Assembly (NCBI RefSeq): GCF_016806125.1
Contig: NZ_CP047166.1
Span: 1,240,001 to 1,304,000, forward strand
Source: Ponticoccus alexandrii
GTDB taxonomy: Bacteria; Pseudomonadota; Alphaproteobacteria; Rhodobacterales; Rhodobacteraceae
DNA: 64,000 bases
Reading direction: 5' to 3'
The notes below the pieces were generated by a model, which was not told the DNA's origin, ran no database searches, and saw nothing but the letters and a program-made list of their open reading frames with translations. The translations under genes and the position numbers were made by a program. Below, in pieces: positions 19,507 through 30,560 of this stretch (positions are counted from its first letter, which is position 1; each line of letters starts with the position of its first letter).

Positions 19507-20811
19507 ATGAGAAACTTCATCCAGTTCACCGCCGCAGCGGGTTTCGCGCTGACGGCGACGGCCGCCGTGGCCGAGACCGAAATCACCTGGTGGCACGGCA
19601 TGGGCGGCCATCTGGGCGACGTGGTGAACCAGATCGCTGCGGGCTTCAACGAATCGCAGGACGACTACACAATCACCCCGGTCTTCAAGGGGTCCTACGA
19701 GGAAACCCTGACCGCCGCCATCGCCGCCTTCCGCGCCGGTGAGCAGCCCAACATCGTGCAGGTCTTCGACGCCGGTGCCGCCACCGTGATCGGCGCCAAG
19801 GGCGCGACGATCCCGGTTCAGGACCTGCTGACCCAGAACGGCGTCGACTTCGACATCGAAGATTACATCGCCGGCGTGCGCTACTTCTACGCCGATAGCG
19901 ATGGCAAGATGATCGGTATGCCGTTCAACTCGTCCTCGCCGGTTCTGTACTACAACATCGACGCGCTGGCCGCCGCCGGTGTCGAGGCCCCCGCGACCTA
20001 CGAGGAATTCGAGGCCGCCGCCCCCGCGATCAAGGATGCCGGTTACGTGCCGCTGGTGCAGACGCACCTGCCGTGGGAATTCGTCGAGAACTTCCACTCG
20101 CGCCACAACCTGCCGTTTGCCACCAACAACAACGGCTACGACGGCGCCGAGGGCACCGAGATCCTGATCAACTCGGAAGAGATGGCCATGCACTTCACCA
20201 AGGTGAAGGAATGGCTGGACGCGGGCCTCTTCGGCTTCCACGGCACCTCGTGGGACGACAATCAGGCGCATTTCAACGACGGTTCGGCGGCCATGTATAT
20301 CGGCTCGTCGGGTGACTTCGGCGGCCTGACCGCGATGGACCTGCCCTTCGAGTGGGCCTCGACCTATCTGCCCCACTGGGCCTCGATCACCGAAGAGGGC
20401 TACCAGAGCTTCATCGGCGGCGCCTCGCTGTTCGCCATGGCGGGCAAGTCGGACGAAGAGAATGCCGCCTCGGCCGCCTTCTTCCAGTACCTGACCTCGC
20501 CCGAGGTGCAGTACATGTGGCACCGCGAAACCGGTTATGTGCCGATCACCGAAGCCGCCTATGAACTGGCCAAGGAAGACGGCCACTACGAGCGTTTCCC
20601 CGCCGCCGAAACCGGCATCAAGCAGCTGATGCTGCAATCGGGCGAGAACACTCACGGTTACCGCATGGGCTTCTACGTGCAGATCCGCGACGTCGAGAAC
20701 CGCGAGCTGTCGCGCTTCCTGAACGGCGAAACCTCGATCGAGGACGCTCTGGCCACCATCGAGGCCGAAGGCAACGAATTGCTGGGCCGCTTCGCCCAGA
20801 CCGCCAACTGA
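19507..20811 (+). CDS. ugpB: sn-Glycerol-3-phosphate ABC transporter substrate-binding protein
   Basis: A 434-residue periplasmic receptor. Residues 1-22 are a signal peptide (MRNFIQFTAAAGFALTATAAVA). The mature protein begins ETEITWWHGMGG and has the family motif YNSS-like PFNSSSPVLYYN, used in UgpB to hold the glycerol phosphate, plus ALFAMAGKSD and CYVPITEAA-type regions. It captures glycerol-3-phosphate and glycerophosphodiesters as phosphate sources. GGAGAGAC precedes the start. It heads ugpB-ugpA-ugpE-ugpC-EEP gene and lies downstream of a triple Pho box. A stem-loop right after the stop probably raises its level over the permease genes. Confidence 0.95.
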   Translation: MRNFIQFTAAAGFALTATAAVAETEITWWHGMGGHLGDVVNQIAAGFNESQDDYTITPVFKGSYEETLTAAIAAFRAGEQPNIVQVFDAGAATVIGAKGATIPVQDLLTQNGVDFDIEDYIAGVRYFYADSDGKMIGMPFNSSSPVLYYNIDALAAAGVEAPATYEEFEAAAPAIKDAGYVPLVQTHLPWEFVENFHSRHNLPFATNNNGYDGAEGTEILINSEEMAMHFTKVKEWLDAGLFGFHGTSWDDNQAHFNDGSAAMYIGSSGDFGGLTAMDLPFEWASTYLPHWASITEEGYQSFIGGASLFAMAGKSDEENAASAAFFQYLTSPEVQYMWHRETGYVPITEAAYELAKEDGHYERFPAAETGIKQLMLQSGENTHGYRMGFYVQIRDVENRELSRFLNGETSIEDALATIEAEGNELLGRFAQTAN

Positions 20812-20829
20812 GCCTGACCCGAGAAACCG

Positions 20830-20853
20830 AAGGGCCGCGAGCGTGCGGCCCTT
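20830..20853 (+). terminator. Intercistronic stem-loop between ugpB and ugpA
   Basis: A perfect 9-bp stem (AAGGGCCGC with GCGGCCCTT) and a six-base loop lies 18 bases after the ugpB stop and 19 before ugpA. The arms end in CTTCCCC rather than a long T-tract, so it is better read as an attenuator or mRNA-stabilising hairpin that favours the binding-protein message than as a full terminator. Confidence 0.7.
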
Positions 20854-20872
20854 CCCCGTTCTGGAAACACCT

Positions 20873-21754
20873 ATGAAACGCGCCGGATTCGACAACCGCT
20901 GGCTGCCGATGCTGCTGCTGGTGCCGCAGCTTTCGATCATCTGCCTGTTCTTCTACTGGCCCGCGTGGCAGGCGCTGCGCTCGTCCTTCTACCTCGAAGA
21001 CCCCTTCGGACTGGGGCAGACCTTCGTCGGGCTGAAGAACTACACGCGGCTTTGGGACAGCGCCCAGTACATGCGGAACGCCTGGTTCACGGTCTGGTTC
21101 TCCGGCGTTGTGACGCTGTTCTCGCTTGGCATCGCGCTGCTGCTGGCGGTCAAGGCCGATACCGTGCTGCGCGGGGCAAAGACCTATCGCACGCTGCTGA
21201 TGTGGGTCTACGCGGTGGCGCCGCCGGTGGCGGGCTTCATCGCGCTGATCGTCTTCAACCAGCGCTGGGGCCCGCTGACAGAGTTCTTTTCGCAGTTCGG
21301 CTGGGACATCCGCATCCGGCTGGATTACCACGACACCGCCTTCGCGATGATCGTGGCAAGCATCTGGAAGCAGGTGCCGGTGAACTTCATCTTCTTCCTC
21401 TCGGGGCTTCAGTCGATCCCCCGCGCGGTGCGCGAGGCGGCGCTGATCGACAACCGCTCGGGCTTTTCGCGGTTCTGGACGGTGACTTTCCCGCTGCTGG
21501 CGCCGACCGGCTTCTTCCTGCTGGTCATCAATATCACCTACGCGCTGTTCGAGACCTTCGGTATGATCGACACGATCCTGCGCAACAACCCGGGCGATAT
21601 GCCGGTGACGCTGGTCTATCAGGTCTACCTCGACGGCTTCCGGGGGCAGGACATCGGCGGATCCTCGGCGCAGTCGGTGGTGCTGATGGTCCTCGTGCTG
21701 GCGCTGACGATCTTCCAGTTCCGGATGGTCGAACGCCGCATCCATTATACCTGA
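20873..21754 (+). CDS. ugpA: Glycerol-3-phosphate ABC transporter permease UgpA
   Basis: A 293-residue inner-membrane permease with six helices, the first at residues ~12-32 (LLLVPQLSIICLFFYWPA). The EAA coupling loop that contacts UgpC is seen at ~185-200 (AVREAALIDNRSGFSRF). The short N-terminus MKRAGFDNRWLP is typical of UgpA. The start at 20873 was preferred to an ATG 30 bases upstream because that one lies inside the intercistronic stem-loop. It forms a heterodimer with UgpE encoded nine bases downstream. Confidence 0.94.
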   Translation: MKRAGFDNRWLPMLLLVPQLSIICLFFYWPAWQALRSSFYLEDPFGLGQTFVGLKNYTRLWDSAQYMRNAWFTVWFSGVVTLFSLGIALLLAVKADTVLRGAKTYRTLLMWVYAVAPPVAGFIALIVFNQRWGPLTEFFSQFGWDIRIRLDYHDTAFAMIVASIWKQVPVNFIFFLSGLQSIPRAVREAALIDNRSGFSRFWTVTFPLLAPTGFFLLVINITYALFETFGMIDTILRNNPGDMPVTLVYQVYLDGFRGQDIGGSSAQSVVLMVLVLALTIFQFRMVERRIHYT

Positions 21755-21763
21755 GGCGACCCC

Positions 21764-22663
21764 ATGGCAGATATCACCCAAGCCGCGCCCGTGACCCGTC
21801 CCAAGATCCACCGCGCGCCCTTTCGTTGGGGCGCGGTGGTCAACCACGCGGTGCTGATCGCGGGGGCGCTCTTCATGATCGCACCGCTGCTGATGCTGGT
21901 GCAGATGAGCACCATCCCCGACGCGGAGATCCTGCGCTCGGGCCCCTCGCTGGAGATCGGCGACCGCTTTGGCGCCAACGTGGACAAGGCGCTCTTCGGC
22001 TCGATGAGCTATTCCGGCGAGACCACCGGCCTGAACATGTTCCGCAACTCGATGATCCTTGGCCTTGGCTTCGCGGTGGGCAAGATCGTCATCGCCATGA
22101 TGGCGGCCTATGCCATCGTCTACTTCCGCCTGCGTTTCGCCACGCTGGCCTTCTGGCTGATCTTCACCACGCTTCTGCTGCCGCTCGAGGTCCGCATCGT
22201 GCCCAGCTACGAGATCACCCAGAAGCTGGGGCTGCTGAACACATGGACCGGGCTGATCGTGCCGCTGATCGCCTCGGCCACGGCGACCTTCTTCTTCCGG
22301 CAATTCTTCATGTCGGTCCCCGAAGAGCTGGTCGAGGCCGCGAAGATCGACGGCGCCGGGCCGGTGAAGTTCTTCGTCGACATCCTCGTGCCGCTGTCGC
22401 GCACGATGATCGCGGCCATGTTCATCATCATGTTCGTCTACGGCTGGAACCAGTATCTCTGGCCCACCATGGTCTCGACCGAAGAGGGCAAGTTCACCCT
22501 TGTGCAGGGGATCAAGCAGATCACCCAAAGCCTTGAGGGTGGACATATTCCCGAATTCGGGCGGTCCAACATCCTTGCGGTGCTGGCGGTGATCCCGCCG
22601 GTCGCGGTGGTGGTCTTCTTCCAGCGCTGGTTCGTGAAGGGCCTGACGGATTCCGACAAGTGA
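21764..22663 (+). CDS. ugpE: Glycerol-3-phosphate ABC transporter permease UgpE
   Basis: A 299-residue permease, partner of UgpA. A ~25-residue cytosolic N-terminus precedes six helices starting at ~30 ([18 protein letters not shown]). The EAA loop is [18 protein letters not shown] at ~187-204, the site that docks UgpC. Residues after this ([12 protein letters not shown]) are highly typical of UgpE. It begins nine bases after ugpA and is followed by a 110-base gap containing two hairpins before ugpC. Confidence 0.95.
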   Translation: MADITQAAPVTRPKIHRAPFRWGAVVNHAVLIAGALFMIAPLLMLVQMSTIPDAEILRSGPSLEIGDRFGANVDKALFGSMSYSGETTGLNMFRNSMILGLGFAVGKIVIAMMAAYAIVYFRLRFATLAFWLIFTTLLLPLEVRIVPSYEITQKLGLLNTWTGLIVPLIASATATFFFRQFFMSVPEELVEAAKIDGAGPVKFFVDILVPLSRTMIAAMFIIMFVYGWNQYLWPTMVSTEEGKFTLVQGIKQITQSLEGGHIPEFGRSNILAVLAVIPPVAVVVFFQRWFVKGLTDSDK

Positions 22664-22670
22664 CACCCGC

Positions 22671-22720
22671 GGACCCGTGCGGGTCCGGCGGTCAACGACA
22701 AGACGCCCCGCCGCGGCGGG
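22671..22720 (+). repeat. Two GC hairpins between ugpE and ugpC
   Basis: The first pairs GGACCC (22671-22676) with GGGTCC (22681-22686) around GTGC. The second is a perfect 14-base palindrome, CCCGCCGCGGCGGG (22707-22720). They sit in the 110-base gap before ugpC, inside the operon, and lack T-tracts. They could limit read-through or protect the upstream message. Confidence 0.5.
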
Positions 22721-22773
22721 CGCCCGCCCGGGATGCGGGCCAGCCGCGCGGGCGACAGGAAAGGACAGAAAAG

Positions 22774-23817
22774 ATGGCGACGGTAACGCTGGATCAGCTG
22801 CGCAAGGTCTACCCCAACGGATTCGAGGCGGTGAAGCCTTGTTCCTTCCGCATCGAGGACGGAGAGTTCCTTGTGCTGGTCGGGCCTTCGGGCTGCGGCA
22901 AGTCCACGCTTCTGCGCATGGTGGCGGGGCTGGAAGAGATCACCGAGGGCGAATTGTCCATCGGCGAGCGCGTCGTGAACACCGTCGACCCGGCGGACCG
23001 CGACATCGCCATGGTGTTCCAGAACTACGCTTTGTATCCCCATATGACGGTGCGCAAGAACATCGGCTACGGGCTGAAGAACCGCCGCACGCCCGCTGCC
23101 GAGATCGCCGCGAAGGTCGAAGAGGCGGCGCGGATGCTGAACCTGACCGACTATCTCGACCGCAAGCCCGCGCAGCTGTCGGGCGGCCAGCGCCAGCGGG
23201 TTGCCATGGGCCGGGCCATCGTGCGCGACCCTGCACTGTTCCTTTTCGACGAGCCGCTCTCGAACCTCGATGCCAAGCTGCGCAACCAGATGCGGATCGA
23301 GATCAAGGCCCTGCAGCGGCGCCTTGGCGTGACGGCGATCTACGTCACCCACGATCAGGTCGAGGCGATGACCATGGCCGACCGCATCGTGGTGCTGAAC
23401 TGCGGGCGGATCGAGCAGATCGGCACGCCCTCCGAGATCTACCACCAGCCGGCCTCGACCTTCGTGGCCTCCTTCATGGGGGCGCCGCCGATGAACCTGA
23501 TCGAGGCCAGCTTTGCCGAGGGTGCGGTCCGGCTGGCGGATGGCACGGCGGTGCTGACTGCGCCCAGCGGGCGCAGCGGGCCGATCACGCTGGGCATACG
23601 TCCCGAGGACGTGCGCATCGGCGATGGCGAGACAACCTTCGACGTGGCGCTGGTCGAGGAACTGGGCGCGCACCGGCTGCTGCATGGGCAGGTGGCGGGC
23701 CAGCCCTTTACCGCGCATGTGCTGAAGGATTCCCCGATCACGCGCGGCCAGCATCGCGTGGCCCTGCCTCGCGAGGCGCTGGCGCTCTTCGACCATCAGA
23801 CGGGGGAACGGCTGTGA
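22774..23817 (+). CDS. ugpC: Glycerol-3-phosphate ABC transporter ATPase UgpC
   Basis: A 347-residue ATP-binding subunit. Walker [10 protein letters not shown] is at residues ~37-45, the Q-loop at ~82 ([14 protein letters not shown]), the ABC signature LSGGQRQRV at ~135, Walker [14 protein letters not shown] at ~154-166 and the switch His in [12 protein letters not shown]. The C-terminal third is the TOBE/MalK-like regulatory domain. It drives UgpA-UgpE. The start follows AGGAAAGGACAG. It overlaps the next gene by four bases (GTGA). UgpC is often exchangeable with other MalK-type ATPases, but operon context fixes the assignment. Confidence 0.95.
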   Translation: MATVTLDQLRKVYPNGFEAVKPCSFRIEDGEFLVLVGPSGCGKSTLLRMVAGLEEITEGELSIGERVVNTVDPADRDIAMVFQNYALYPHMTVRKNIGYGLKNRRTPAAEIAAKVEEAARMLNLTDYLDRKPAQLSGGQRQRVAMGRAIVRDPALFLFDEPLSNLDAKLRNQMRIEIKALQRRLGVTAIYVTHDQVEAMTMADRIVVLNCGRIEQIGTPSEIYHQPASTFVASFMGAPPMNLIEASFAEGAVRLADGTAVLTAPSGRSGPITLGIRPEDVRIGDGETTFDVALVEELGAHRLLHGQVAGQPFTAHVLKDSPITRGQHRVALPREALALFDHQTGERL

Positions 23818-24812
23818 CCGCGCGTCTGGACAGCCTGCCGCCGGTGACCGGGGCGCAGCGCGCCGCCTTGCTTGCGGGGCCGCGCACCGCCGAGGTCCAC
23901 CGCGCGCTGATGGCAGAGGTCCCCGCGATGGCCGCCGTCGAGACCGGCGGCACGGCCTCCGCCGAAACCCTGCCCGCGGTGCTGTCGGTGGTGGCGTGGA
24001 ACCTCGAACGCTGCCTCTTCCCAGAGGACAGCGCGGCGCATCTGGACCGCTTCGCGCCGGACGTGCTGCTGTTGTCCGAGATGGATCACGGCATGGCCCG
24101 CACCGGCCAACGGCACACCACGGCAGAGATGGCCCGCGCCCTTGGCATGACCTATGCCTATGGGGTCGAGTTCTTCGAGATGGGGCTTGGCGGCCCGACC
24201 GAGCGGCCCCTCTGCACAGATGACTTCAACAGGCTGGGCTGGCACGGCAATGCAATCCTGTCGCGGGTGCCGCTCAGCGCCGTGACGCTGATCCGGCTGG
24301 ACGATCACGGTCACTGGTACAGCGCGGCGGCGGGCGCCGACCCCGAGCAGCCGCGCCTTGGCGGGCGCATGGCGCTGGCCGCGGTGGTCGAGACGGCGGC
24401 GGGGCCGCTCTGCGTTGTCTCCACCCATCTCGAAAGCAACGCCGATGCCGCGCACCGATCGCGGCAGATGGCGGTTCTGCTGGACGGGGCAGAGGCGTTC
24501 GCCCCCGGCCTGCCGGTGCTGATCGGCGGCGACCTGAACACCGGCAACCACCTGCCGCCCGATTTCGACTGGCGCCGCGAGACGCTGTTCGCCGAGGCCG
24601 AGGCCCGTGGCTATACGTGGGATTTCACCGCCGAGGGCATGACCACGCGCCCCAGCCTGATCACGCCGCACCCGGACAGAGTGATGAAGCTCGACTGGTT
24701 CGCCGGGCGCGGGCTGTCGCCACTGGACAGCGCGGTGGTCTCCTCGCTGGATGCGGCGGGCCGGCCGCTGTCGGATCACGACGCGGTCTGGTGCCGCGCG
24801 CGGATGGGGTAG
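23814..24812 (+). CDS. Endonuclease/exonuclease/phosphatase (EEP) family hydrolase of the ugp operon
   Basis: A 332-residue metal-dependent phosphohydrolase with the full EEP (DNase I-like) active-site set: WNLER at ~61 (Asn), LLSEMDHG at ~83 (metal Glu), [10 protein letters not shown] at ~200 (His), GGDLNTGN at ~237 (Asp/Asn) and SDHDAVW at ~320 (Asp-His). It has no signal peptide, so it should be cytosolic. GTG start, overlapping the ugpC stop as GTGA, shows tight coupling. E. coli places the unrelated glycerophosphodiesterase UgpQ here, so this enzyme may cleave imported glycerophosphodiesters; that is inference from position. EEP proteins also act on nucleic acids, inositol phosphates and sphingomyelin, so substrate is open. 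Confidence 0.87.
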   Translation: MTARLDSLPPVTGAQRAALLAGPRTAEVHRALMAEVPAMAAVETGGTASAETLPAVLSVVAWNLERCLFPEDSAAHLDRFAPDVLLLSEMDHGMARTGQRHTTAEMARALGMTYAYGVEFFEMGLGGPTERPLCTDDFNRLGWHGNAILSRVPLSAVTLIRLDDHGHWYSAAAGADPEQPRLGGRMALAAVVETAAGPLCVVSTHLESNADAAHRSRQMAVLLDGAEAFAPGLPVLIGGDLNTGNHLPPDFDWRRETLFAEAEARGYTWDFTAEGMTTRPSLITPHPDRVMKLDWFAGRGLSPLDSAVVSSLDAAGRPLSDHDAVWCRARMG

Positions 24813-24824
24813 CGGCGGGGTGCC

Positions 24825-24881
24825 GACGCAGTCTTCGACGAAGACTGCGTCTGCGGGCAGGGTCTTCGTCGAAGACCCTGC
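24825..24881. terminator. Twin palindromes between convergent genes
   Basis: Two near-perfect hairpins sit five bases apart: 24825-24851 (13-bp arms, one-base centre, TTCG-A-CGAA core) and 24857-24881 (12-bp arms, TTCG-T-CGAA core). They occupy nearly all of the 84 bases between the EEP gene and the convergent flavoprotein gene and probably stop transcription from both sides. They belong to a family of TTCG-centred palindromes also found at 30910, 31012 and 57775. Confidence 0.65.
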
Positions 24882-24896
24882 GCCCGCCCCGCGCCC

Positions 24897-26072
24897 TCAG
24901 CCCGCGCGATGCCGGGCGGCGGCCATGGCCGAGGCCCAGGCCCACTGGAAGTTGTAGCCGCCCAGCCACCCGGTGACGTCCAGCGCCTCGCCTATCGCAT
25001 AGAGGCCGGGCAGGGTCTTCGACATCATCGTGCGGCTGTCGAAGCCGTCGGTGTCGATGCCGCCCAGCGTGACTTCGGCGGTGCGGTAGCCCTCGCTCGC
25101 GGCGGGCTTCAGGCGCCAGCCGGTCAGGCTTTCGGTCAGGGCGGCAATCCGGCGGTCCGAAAGGTCTGCGAGATTGCCCGTCAGGTCGAGGCTCTCGCCC
25201 AGATGCGCAACAAGGCGCTGCGGCAGGTGCCGGGCCAGTTCGGTGGTCAGCGACCGGCGACCCTCTGCGGCGCGTGCGGATTTCAGCACCTCCGACAGGT
25301 CGGTGCCGGGGAAGAGATTGGTGACGATCTCTTCGCCCTCGCGCCAGTAGCTGGAGATCTGCAGGATCGCCGGTCCGGACAGGCCCCGGTGGGTGAAGAG
25401 CAGCGCCTCGTCAAAGCCCGCCCGGTCGTTCGACAGCCGCGCCGGGGTCGAAACGCCCGAGATCCCGGCGAAGCGGCCCTTTTCGAAGACCAGCGGCACG
25501 AGGGCCGGGCGGGTCTCGGTGATGGCATGACCGAACTGCCGGGCGAGGTCGTAGGCAAGGCCGGTGGCGCCCATCTTGGGGATCGACTTGCCCCCGGTCG
25601 CAAGGATCAGCGCCCCGGCGGTGACGGTCTCGCGCCGTCCCTCGCGGTCCAGCGCCGCGCGAAAGAGCCCGTCCGCATGGGTCACGCCCGCCACCGTGGT
25701 CTTCAGCCAGAGATCGGCCCCGGCCTGCGCCATCTCCTGCCGCAGCATCTCGACGATCTGCGTGGCCTTGCCGTCGCAGAACAGCTGGCCCAGCGTCTTT
25801 TCGTGCCAGGCGATGCCGTAGCGCCCGACGAGGTCGAGGAAGTCCCACTGTGTGTAGCGCGCCAGCGCGGACTTATGGAAATGCGCATTGGCGCCGAGGA
25901 AGGCCTCTGGCCCGCAGTGCAGGTTGGTGAAGTTGCAGCGCCCGCCACCCGAGATGCGGATCTTCTCGCCGGGGCTGGCGGCGTGATCGACGATCAGCGT
26001 GCCGGGGCCGGCGTGGGCGGCGGCCATCATGCCGGCGGCGCCGGCGCCAAGGATCAGGGTGCGGACTTGCAT
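24897..26072 (-). CDS. BaiN/HI0933-family FAD-dependent oxidoreductase
   Basis: A 391-residue flavoprotein. The N-terminus has the dinucleotide-binding GAGAAGMMAA (Rossmann) motif at ~9-18, followed by the family signature GEKIRISGGGRCNFTN at ~35-50. Later come LILATGGKSIPKMGATGLAYDLA (~155-177) and the C-terminal FAD-contacting LYAIGEALDVTGWLGGYNFQWA. Members include BaiN (bile-acid reductase) and E. coli YhiN; most have no known substrate. It is monocistronic, convergent with the ugp operon and divergent from ftsW. I can support the family but not the reaction. Confidence 0.9.
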   Translation of the reverse strand: MQVRTLILGAGAAGMMAAAHAGPGTLIVDHAASPGEKIRISGGGRCNFTNLHCGPEAFLGANAHFHKSALARYTQWDFLDLVGRYGIAWHEKTLGQLFCDGKATQIVEMLRQEMAQAGADLWLKTTVAGVTHADGLFRAALDREGRRETVTAGALILATGGKSIPKMGATGLAYDLARQFGHAITETRPALVPLVFEKGRFAGISGVSTPARLSNDRAGFDEALLFTHRGLSGPAILQISSYWREGEEIVTNLFPGTDLSEVLKSARAAEGRRSLTTELARHLPQRLVAHLGESLDLTGNLADLSDRRIAALTESLTGWRLKPAASEGYRTAEVTLGGIDTDGFDSRTMMSKTLPGLYAIGEALDVTGWLGGYNFQWAWASAMAAARHRAG

Positions 26073-26289
26073 GGCCTGCCCTCTATGCCAGCCGCGCGTG
26101 CTTGGGAAGGGGGCGAGGGGCCGGGCGGGGCGGCGTTTTCCGGCACGGAAATCGGGCCGAATTCCTTGAAAGAACTCGCTACCGCCCTGCCGGAGTGGGA
26201 TTTTTCTGGCTTGGACGGGCGGCTTCGGCTAGACTGAACCACAGACCCGGACAACCGGGCGTATATCGAGGCAGTCGAGCGGTGCTCTC

Positions 26290-27459
26290 ATGACAGAGAT
26301 GGTTTATGGCACGGTACCCGTGAAGGGTGGCGAGCCGGTCCTCCCCAAGTGGTGGCGGACGGTGGACAAATGGGCCTTGTCCTGCATTCTGATGCTGTTC
26401 GGGATGGGGATACTTCTGGGGCTGGCGGCCTCTCCGCCGCTGGCCGAGCGCAATGGGCTGACGCCATTCCACTACGTGCAGCGGCAGGCCTTCTTCGGCG
26501 GGCTGGCGATGATCGCCATGTTGCTGACTTCGATGATGACGCCGCTGATGGTGCGGCGCCTCGCCGTCATCGGCTTCCTTGTGACCTTCGTGGCGCTGGC
26601 CCTGCTGCCGTTCTTCGGCACCGATTTCGGGAAGGGCGCCGTGCGCTGGTACAGCCTTGGCTTCGCCTCGTTGCAGCCCTCCGAGTTCCTGAAGCCGATG
26701 TTCGTCATCGCCGCGGCCTGGATGATGGCCGCGGGGCAGGAGCTTGGCGGCCCGCCGGGGCGGCTGTATTCCTTTGTCCTGTGCTTCGCGATCGTGATGA
26801 TGCTGGCGGTGCAGCCCGACTTCGGTCAGGCCGCGCTGGTGCTGTTCGGTTGGGGCGTCATGTGGTTTGTGGGCGGTGCGCCCATGGTGCTACTTGTGGG
26901 GCTGGCCGGGCTGGTCGTCATGGGCGGAATGCTGGCCTATAATTCCTCCGAGCACTTTGCGCGCCGCATCGACGGCTTCCTGTCGCCGGATGTCGATCCG
27001 ACCACCCAGCTTGGCTATGCCACGAACGCGATCCGCGAGGGTGGCTTCTTTGGCGTCGGCGTGGGCGAGGGGCAGGTGAAATGGTCGCTGCCCGACGCGC
27101 ATACGGACTTTATCATCGCCGTCGCCGCCGAGGAATACGGCCTTGTCATGGTTCTGGCGATCATCGCGCTTTACGCGACCATCGTGGTGCGCAGCTTCAT
27201 CCGGCTGATGCGCGAGCGCGACCCCTTTATCCGCCTTGCCGGCACCGGCCTTGCGGCCATTTTCGGCGTGCAGGCGATGATCAACATGGGCGTCGCGGTG
27301 CGCCTGCTGCCCGCCAAGGGCATGACCCTGCCCTTTGTCAGCTATGGCGGCTCGTCGCTGATTGCGGGCGGCATCGCCGTCGGCATGCTGCTGGCCTTCA
27401 CCCGGGCCCGTCCGCAGGGCGAGATCGGGGACATCCTGCGCGGACGGCGTCAGGGCTAG
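26290..27459 (+). CDS. ftsW: FtsW, lipid II-polymerising SEDS glycosyltransferase of the divisome
   Basis: A 389-residue SEDS membrane protein with about ten helices beginning at ~30. Family marks include WYSLGFASLQPSEFLKP (~118-134) and LPFVSYGGSSLIAGG (~343-357) near the C-terminus. FtsW polymerises septal peptidoglycan together with FtsI. The N-terminal ~25 residues are cytosolic. The start at 26290 could instead be an ATG three codons later. It is the first dcw gene here; murD, mraY and others that usually precede it are absent, replaced by an oppositely oriented flavoprotein gene, so a promoter must lie in the 217-base gap 26073-26289. Confidence 0.95.
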   Translation: MTEMVYGTVPVKGGEPVLPKWWRTVDKWALSCILMLFGMGILLGLAASPPLAERNGLTPFHYVQRQAFFGGLAMIAMLLTSMMTPLMVRRLAVIGFLVTFVALALLPFFGTDFGKGAVRWYSLGFASLQPSEFLKPMFVIAAAWMMAAGQELGGPPGRLYSFVLCFAIVMMLAVQPDFGQAALVLFGWGVMWFVGGAPMVLLVGLAGLVVMGGMLAYNSSEHFARRIDGFLSPDVDPTTQLGYATNAIREGGFFGVGVGEGQVKWSLPDAHTDFIIAVAAEEYGLVMVLAIIALYATIVVRSFIRLMRERDPFIRLAGTGLAAIFGVQAMINMGVAVRLLPAKGMTLPFVSYGGSSLIAGGIAVGMLLAFTRARPQGEIGDILRGRRQG

Positions 27460-27581
27460 GGCAGGGGCCGGGCCCGACCGCAGGCCCCGATGCGCGGAAA
27501 GGTGCCGCTGATCCTGCGATGATGGACCCGGAGCAGGCTGTGGTATAACAGGCCCCGAACGCGGGCACGGGAGACGGTGGA

Positions 27582-28736
27582 ATGGCGGGGCAAAGGCCTC
27601 TGTTGGTCATGGCGGCAGGCGGCACGGGCGGGCATATGTTCCCCGCGCAGGCGCTGGCGGAGATCATGCTGCGGCGGGGCTGGCGCGTGAAGCTGTCCAC
27701 CGATGCGCGCGGCGCACGCTACACCGGCGGCTTTCCCCATTCGGTCGAGATCGAGCAGGTTTCCAGCGCGACCTTCGCGCGGGGCGGGCCGCTTGCCAGG
27801 CTTGGCGTGCCCTTCCGCATCGCTGGTGGCGTGCTGTCCATGGCGCGGCGGATGCGCCGGGACCGGCCCTCGGTCGTCGTGGGCTTCGGCGGCTACCCCT
27901 CGATCCCGGCGCTGGGGGCTGCGCGTCTGCTGAAGCTGCCGCGCATGATCCACGAGCAGAACGGCGTTCTGGGCAAGGTCAACACCTTCTTCGCCGACAA
28001 GGTCGACGCGGTGGCCTGCGGCATATGGCCGACCACGCTGCCCGAGGGCGTCGAGGCTTTCCACACCGGCAATCCGGTCCGCATGGCGGTTCTGGAACGG
28101 GCGGCGGCGGGCTACATCGCCCCCGGACCCTACCCGATGTCGGTGCTGGTGATCGGCGGCAGCCAGGGCGCGCGGACGCTGTCGGATGTGGTGCCGCCGG
28201 CTCTGGCCGGTTTGCCGCTGGACATGGTGCAGAACCTGCGCGTCAGCCATCAGGCCCGCGACGAAGATGGCGAACGCGTCGCCACCTATTACGCCGAGAA
28301 CGGGCTTCAGGCCGATGTGCAGCCGTTCTTTCAGGACGTGCCCGCGAGGATGTCCGAGGCGCAACTGGTAATCTCGCGCTCGGGCGCCTCTTCGGTGGCG
28401 GATATCGCGGTGATCGGACGCCCGTCGATCCTGATCCCCTATCCCCACGCCACTGGCGACCACCAGAACGCCAATGCCCGCGCGCTGGTCGAGGCGGGCG
28501 CGGCGATCCGCATCCCCGAGGCACGGCTGACCATCGAAAGCCTCACCGATGCGATCCAGTCGATCCTGTCGAACGAAAGCGGCGCGATACAGATGCAAAG
28601 GGCGGCGCTGAGCGTCGCCAAACCCGAGGCCGCCGAGGAACTGGCGGCCCTCGTGGAACACTTGGCCGGGACAAGGCCTTACCTACAGGCAGAACAAGAA
28701 AACGAGGGCATGGGACATGAAGGACCTGGAGCTTGA
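27582..28736 (+). CDS. murG: MurG, UDP-GlcNAc transferase making lipid II
   Basis: A 384-residue peripheral membrane GT28 glycosyltransferase that adds GlcNAc to lipid I. The N-domain glycine loop [12 protein letters not shown] is at ~10-21, a second loop [11 protein letters not shown] at ~100, and the C-domain UDP-GlcNAc site [12 protein letters not shown] at ~187-198 with [12 protein letters not shown] at ~265. All are MurG signatures. It follows ftsW by 122 bases. Its end overlaps the region before murC; if murC starts at 28717 they overlap by 20 bases. Confidence 0.96.
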   Translation: MAGQRPLLVMAAGGTGGHMFPAQALAEIMLRRGWRVKLSTDARGARYTGGFPHSVEIEQVSSATFARGGPLARLGVPFRIAGGVLSMARRMRRDRPSVVVGFGGYPSIPALGAARLLKLPRMIHEQNGVLGKVNTFFADKVDAVACGIWPTTLPEGVEAFHTGNPVRMAVLERAAAGYIAPGPYPMSVLVIGGSQGARTLSDVVPPALAGLPLDMVQNLRVSHQARDEDGERVATYYAENGLQADVQPFFQDVPARMSEAQLVISRSGASSVADIAVIGRPSILIPYPHATGDHQNANARALVEAGAAIRIPEARLTIESLTDAIQSILSNESGAIQMQRAALSVAKPEAAEELAALVEHLAGTRPYLQAEQENEGMGHEGPGA

Positions 28737-28749
28737 GCGGGCGGCAGTC

Positions 28750-30147
<1,398 letters not shown>

Positions 30148-30228
30148 GCCCCGGGCTGGCGCAATATGGGAGAGGCGAGGCGGTTTTCCTTCTAGTGCCC
30201 GGTCGTGCGCCTCTATCTCTGCGATTGC

Positions 30229-30259
30229 GGGCTGGCATTGCGATGCCGGCCCTTTTTTC
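30229..30259 (+). terminator. Intrinsic terminator after murC
   Basis: A 10-bp stem (GGGCTGGCAT with ATGCCGGCCC, one G-T pair) with a TGCG loop is followed by TTTTTT. It is a textbook Rho-independent terminator on the plus strand. The rest of the 30148-30560 gap has no convincing gene and should hold the promoter for the DUF2484-murB segment. Confidence 0.9.
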
Positions 30260-30560
30260 TGCGTGTCGGCACTTTGCCGTTCACCGTCGTCCAGAGTGCT
30301 GGCGAGTCCGCATCGACATTGCCCGAGGGGCGGATCGTCAGGGCGTTGGGGGGAGGGGCTTGGGCCGGGGCGCTCTGGCCGGACTGCGGCAGTCCGACGT
30401 GGCACGTAGCCCGGGGAACCTGACCCGGCTCGGGCGCGAGAGGGCGGTGGGGACCTTCAGAGGAACATTTTTCGCGATAATCGGACCTTTGCACTCTTGC
30501 CCCGGCGGGAGGTGGCGCGCATAGTTGCGGCGCCTGGGGGGCAACAGGAAAGGGACGGCC

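Noticed and set aside
22677-23813. Upstream extension of the EEP hydrolase frame across ugpC
   Set aside because: The extension overlaps the well-supported ugpC; the GTG at 23814 gives a GTGA junction and a normal N-terminus.
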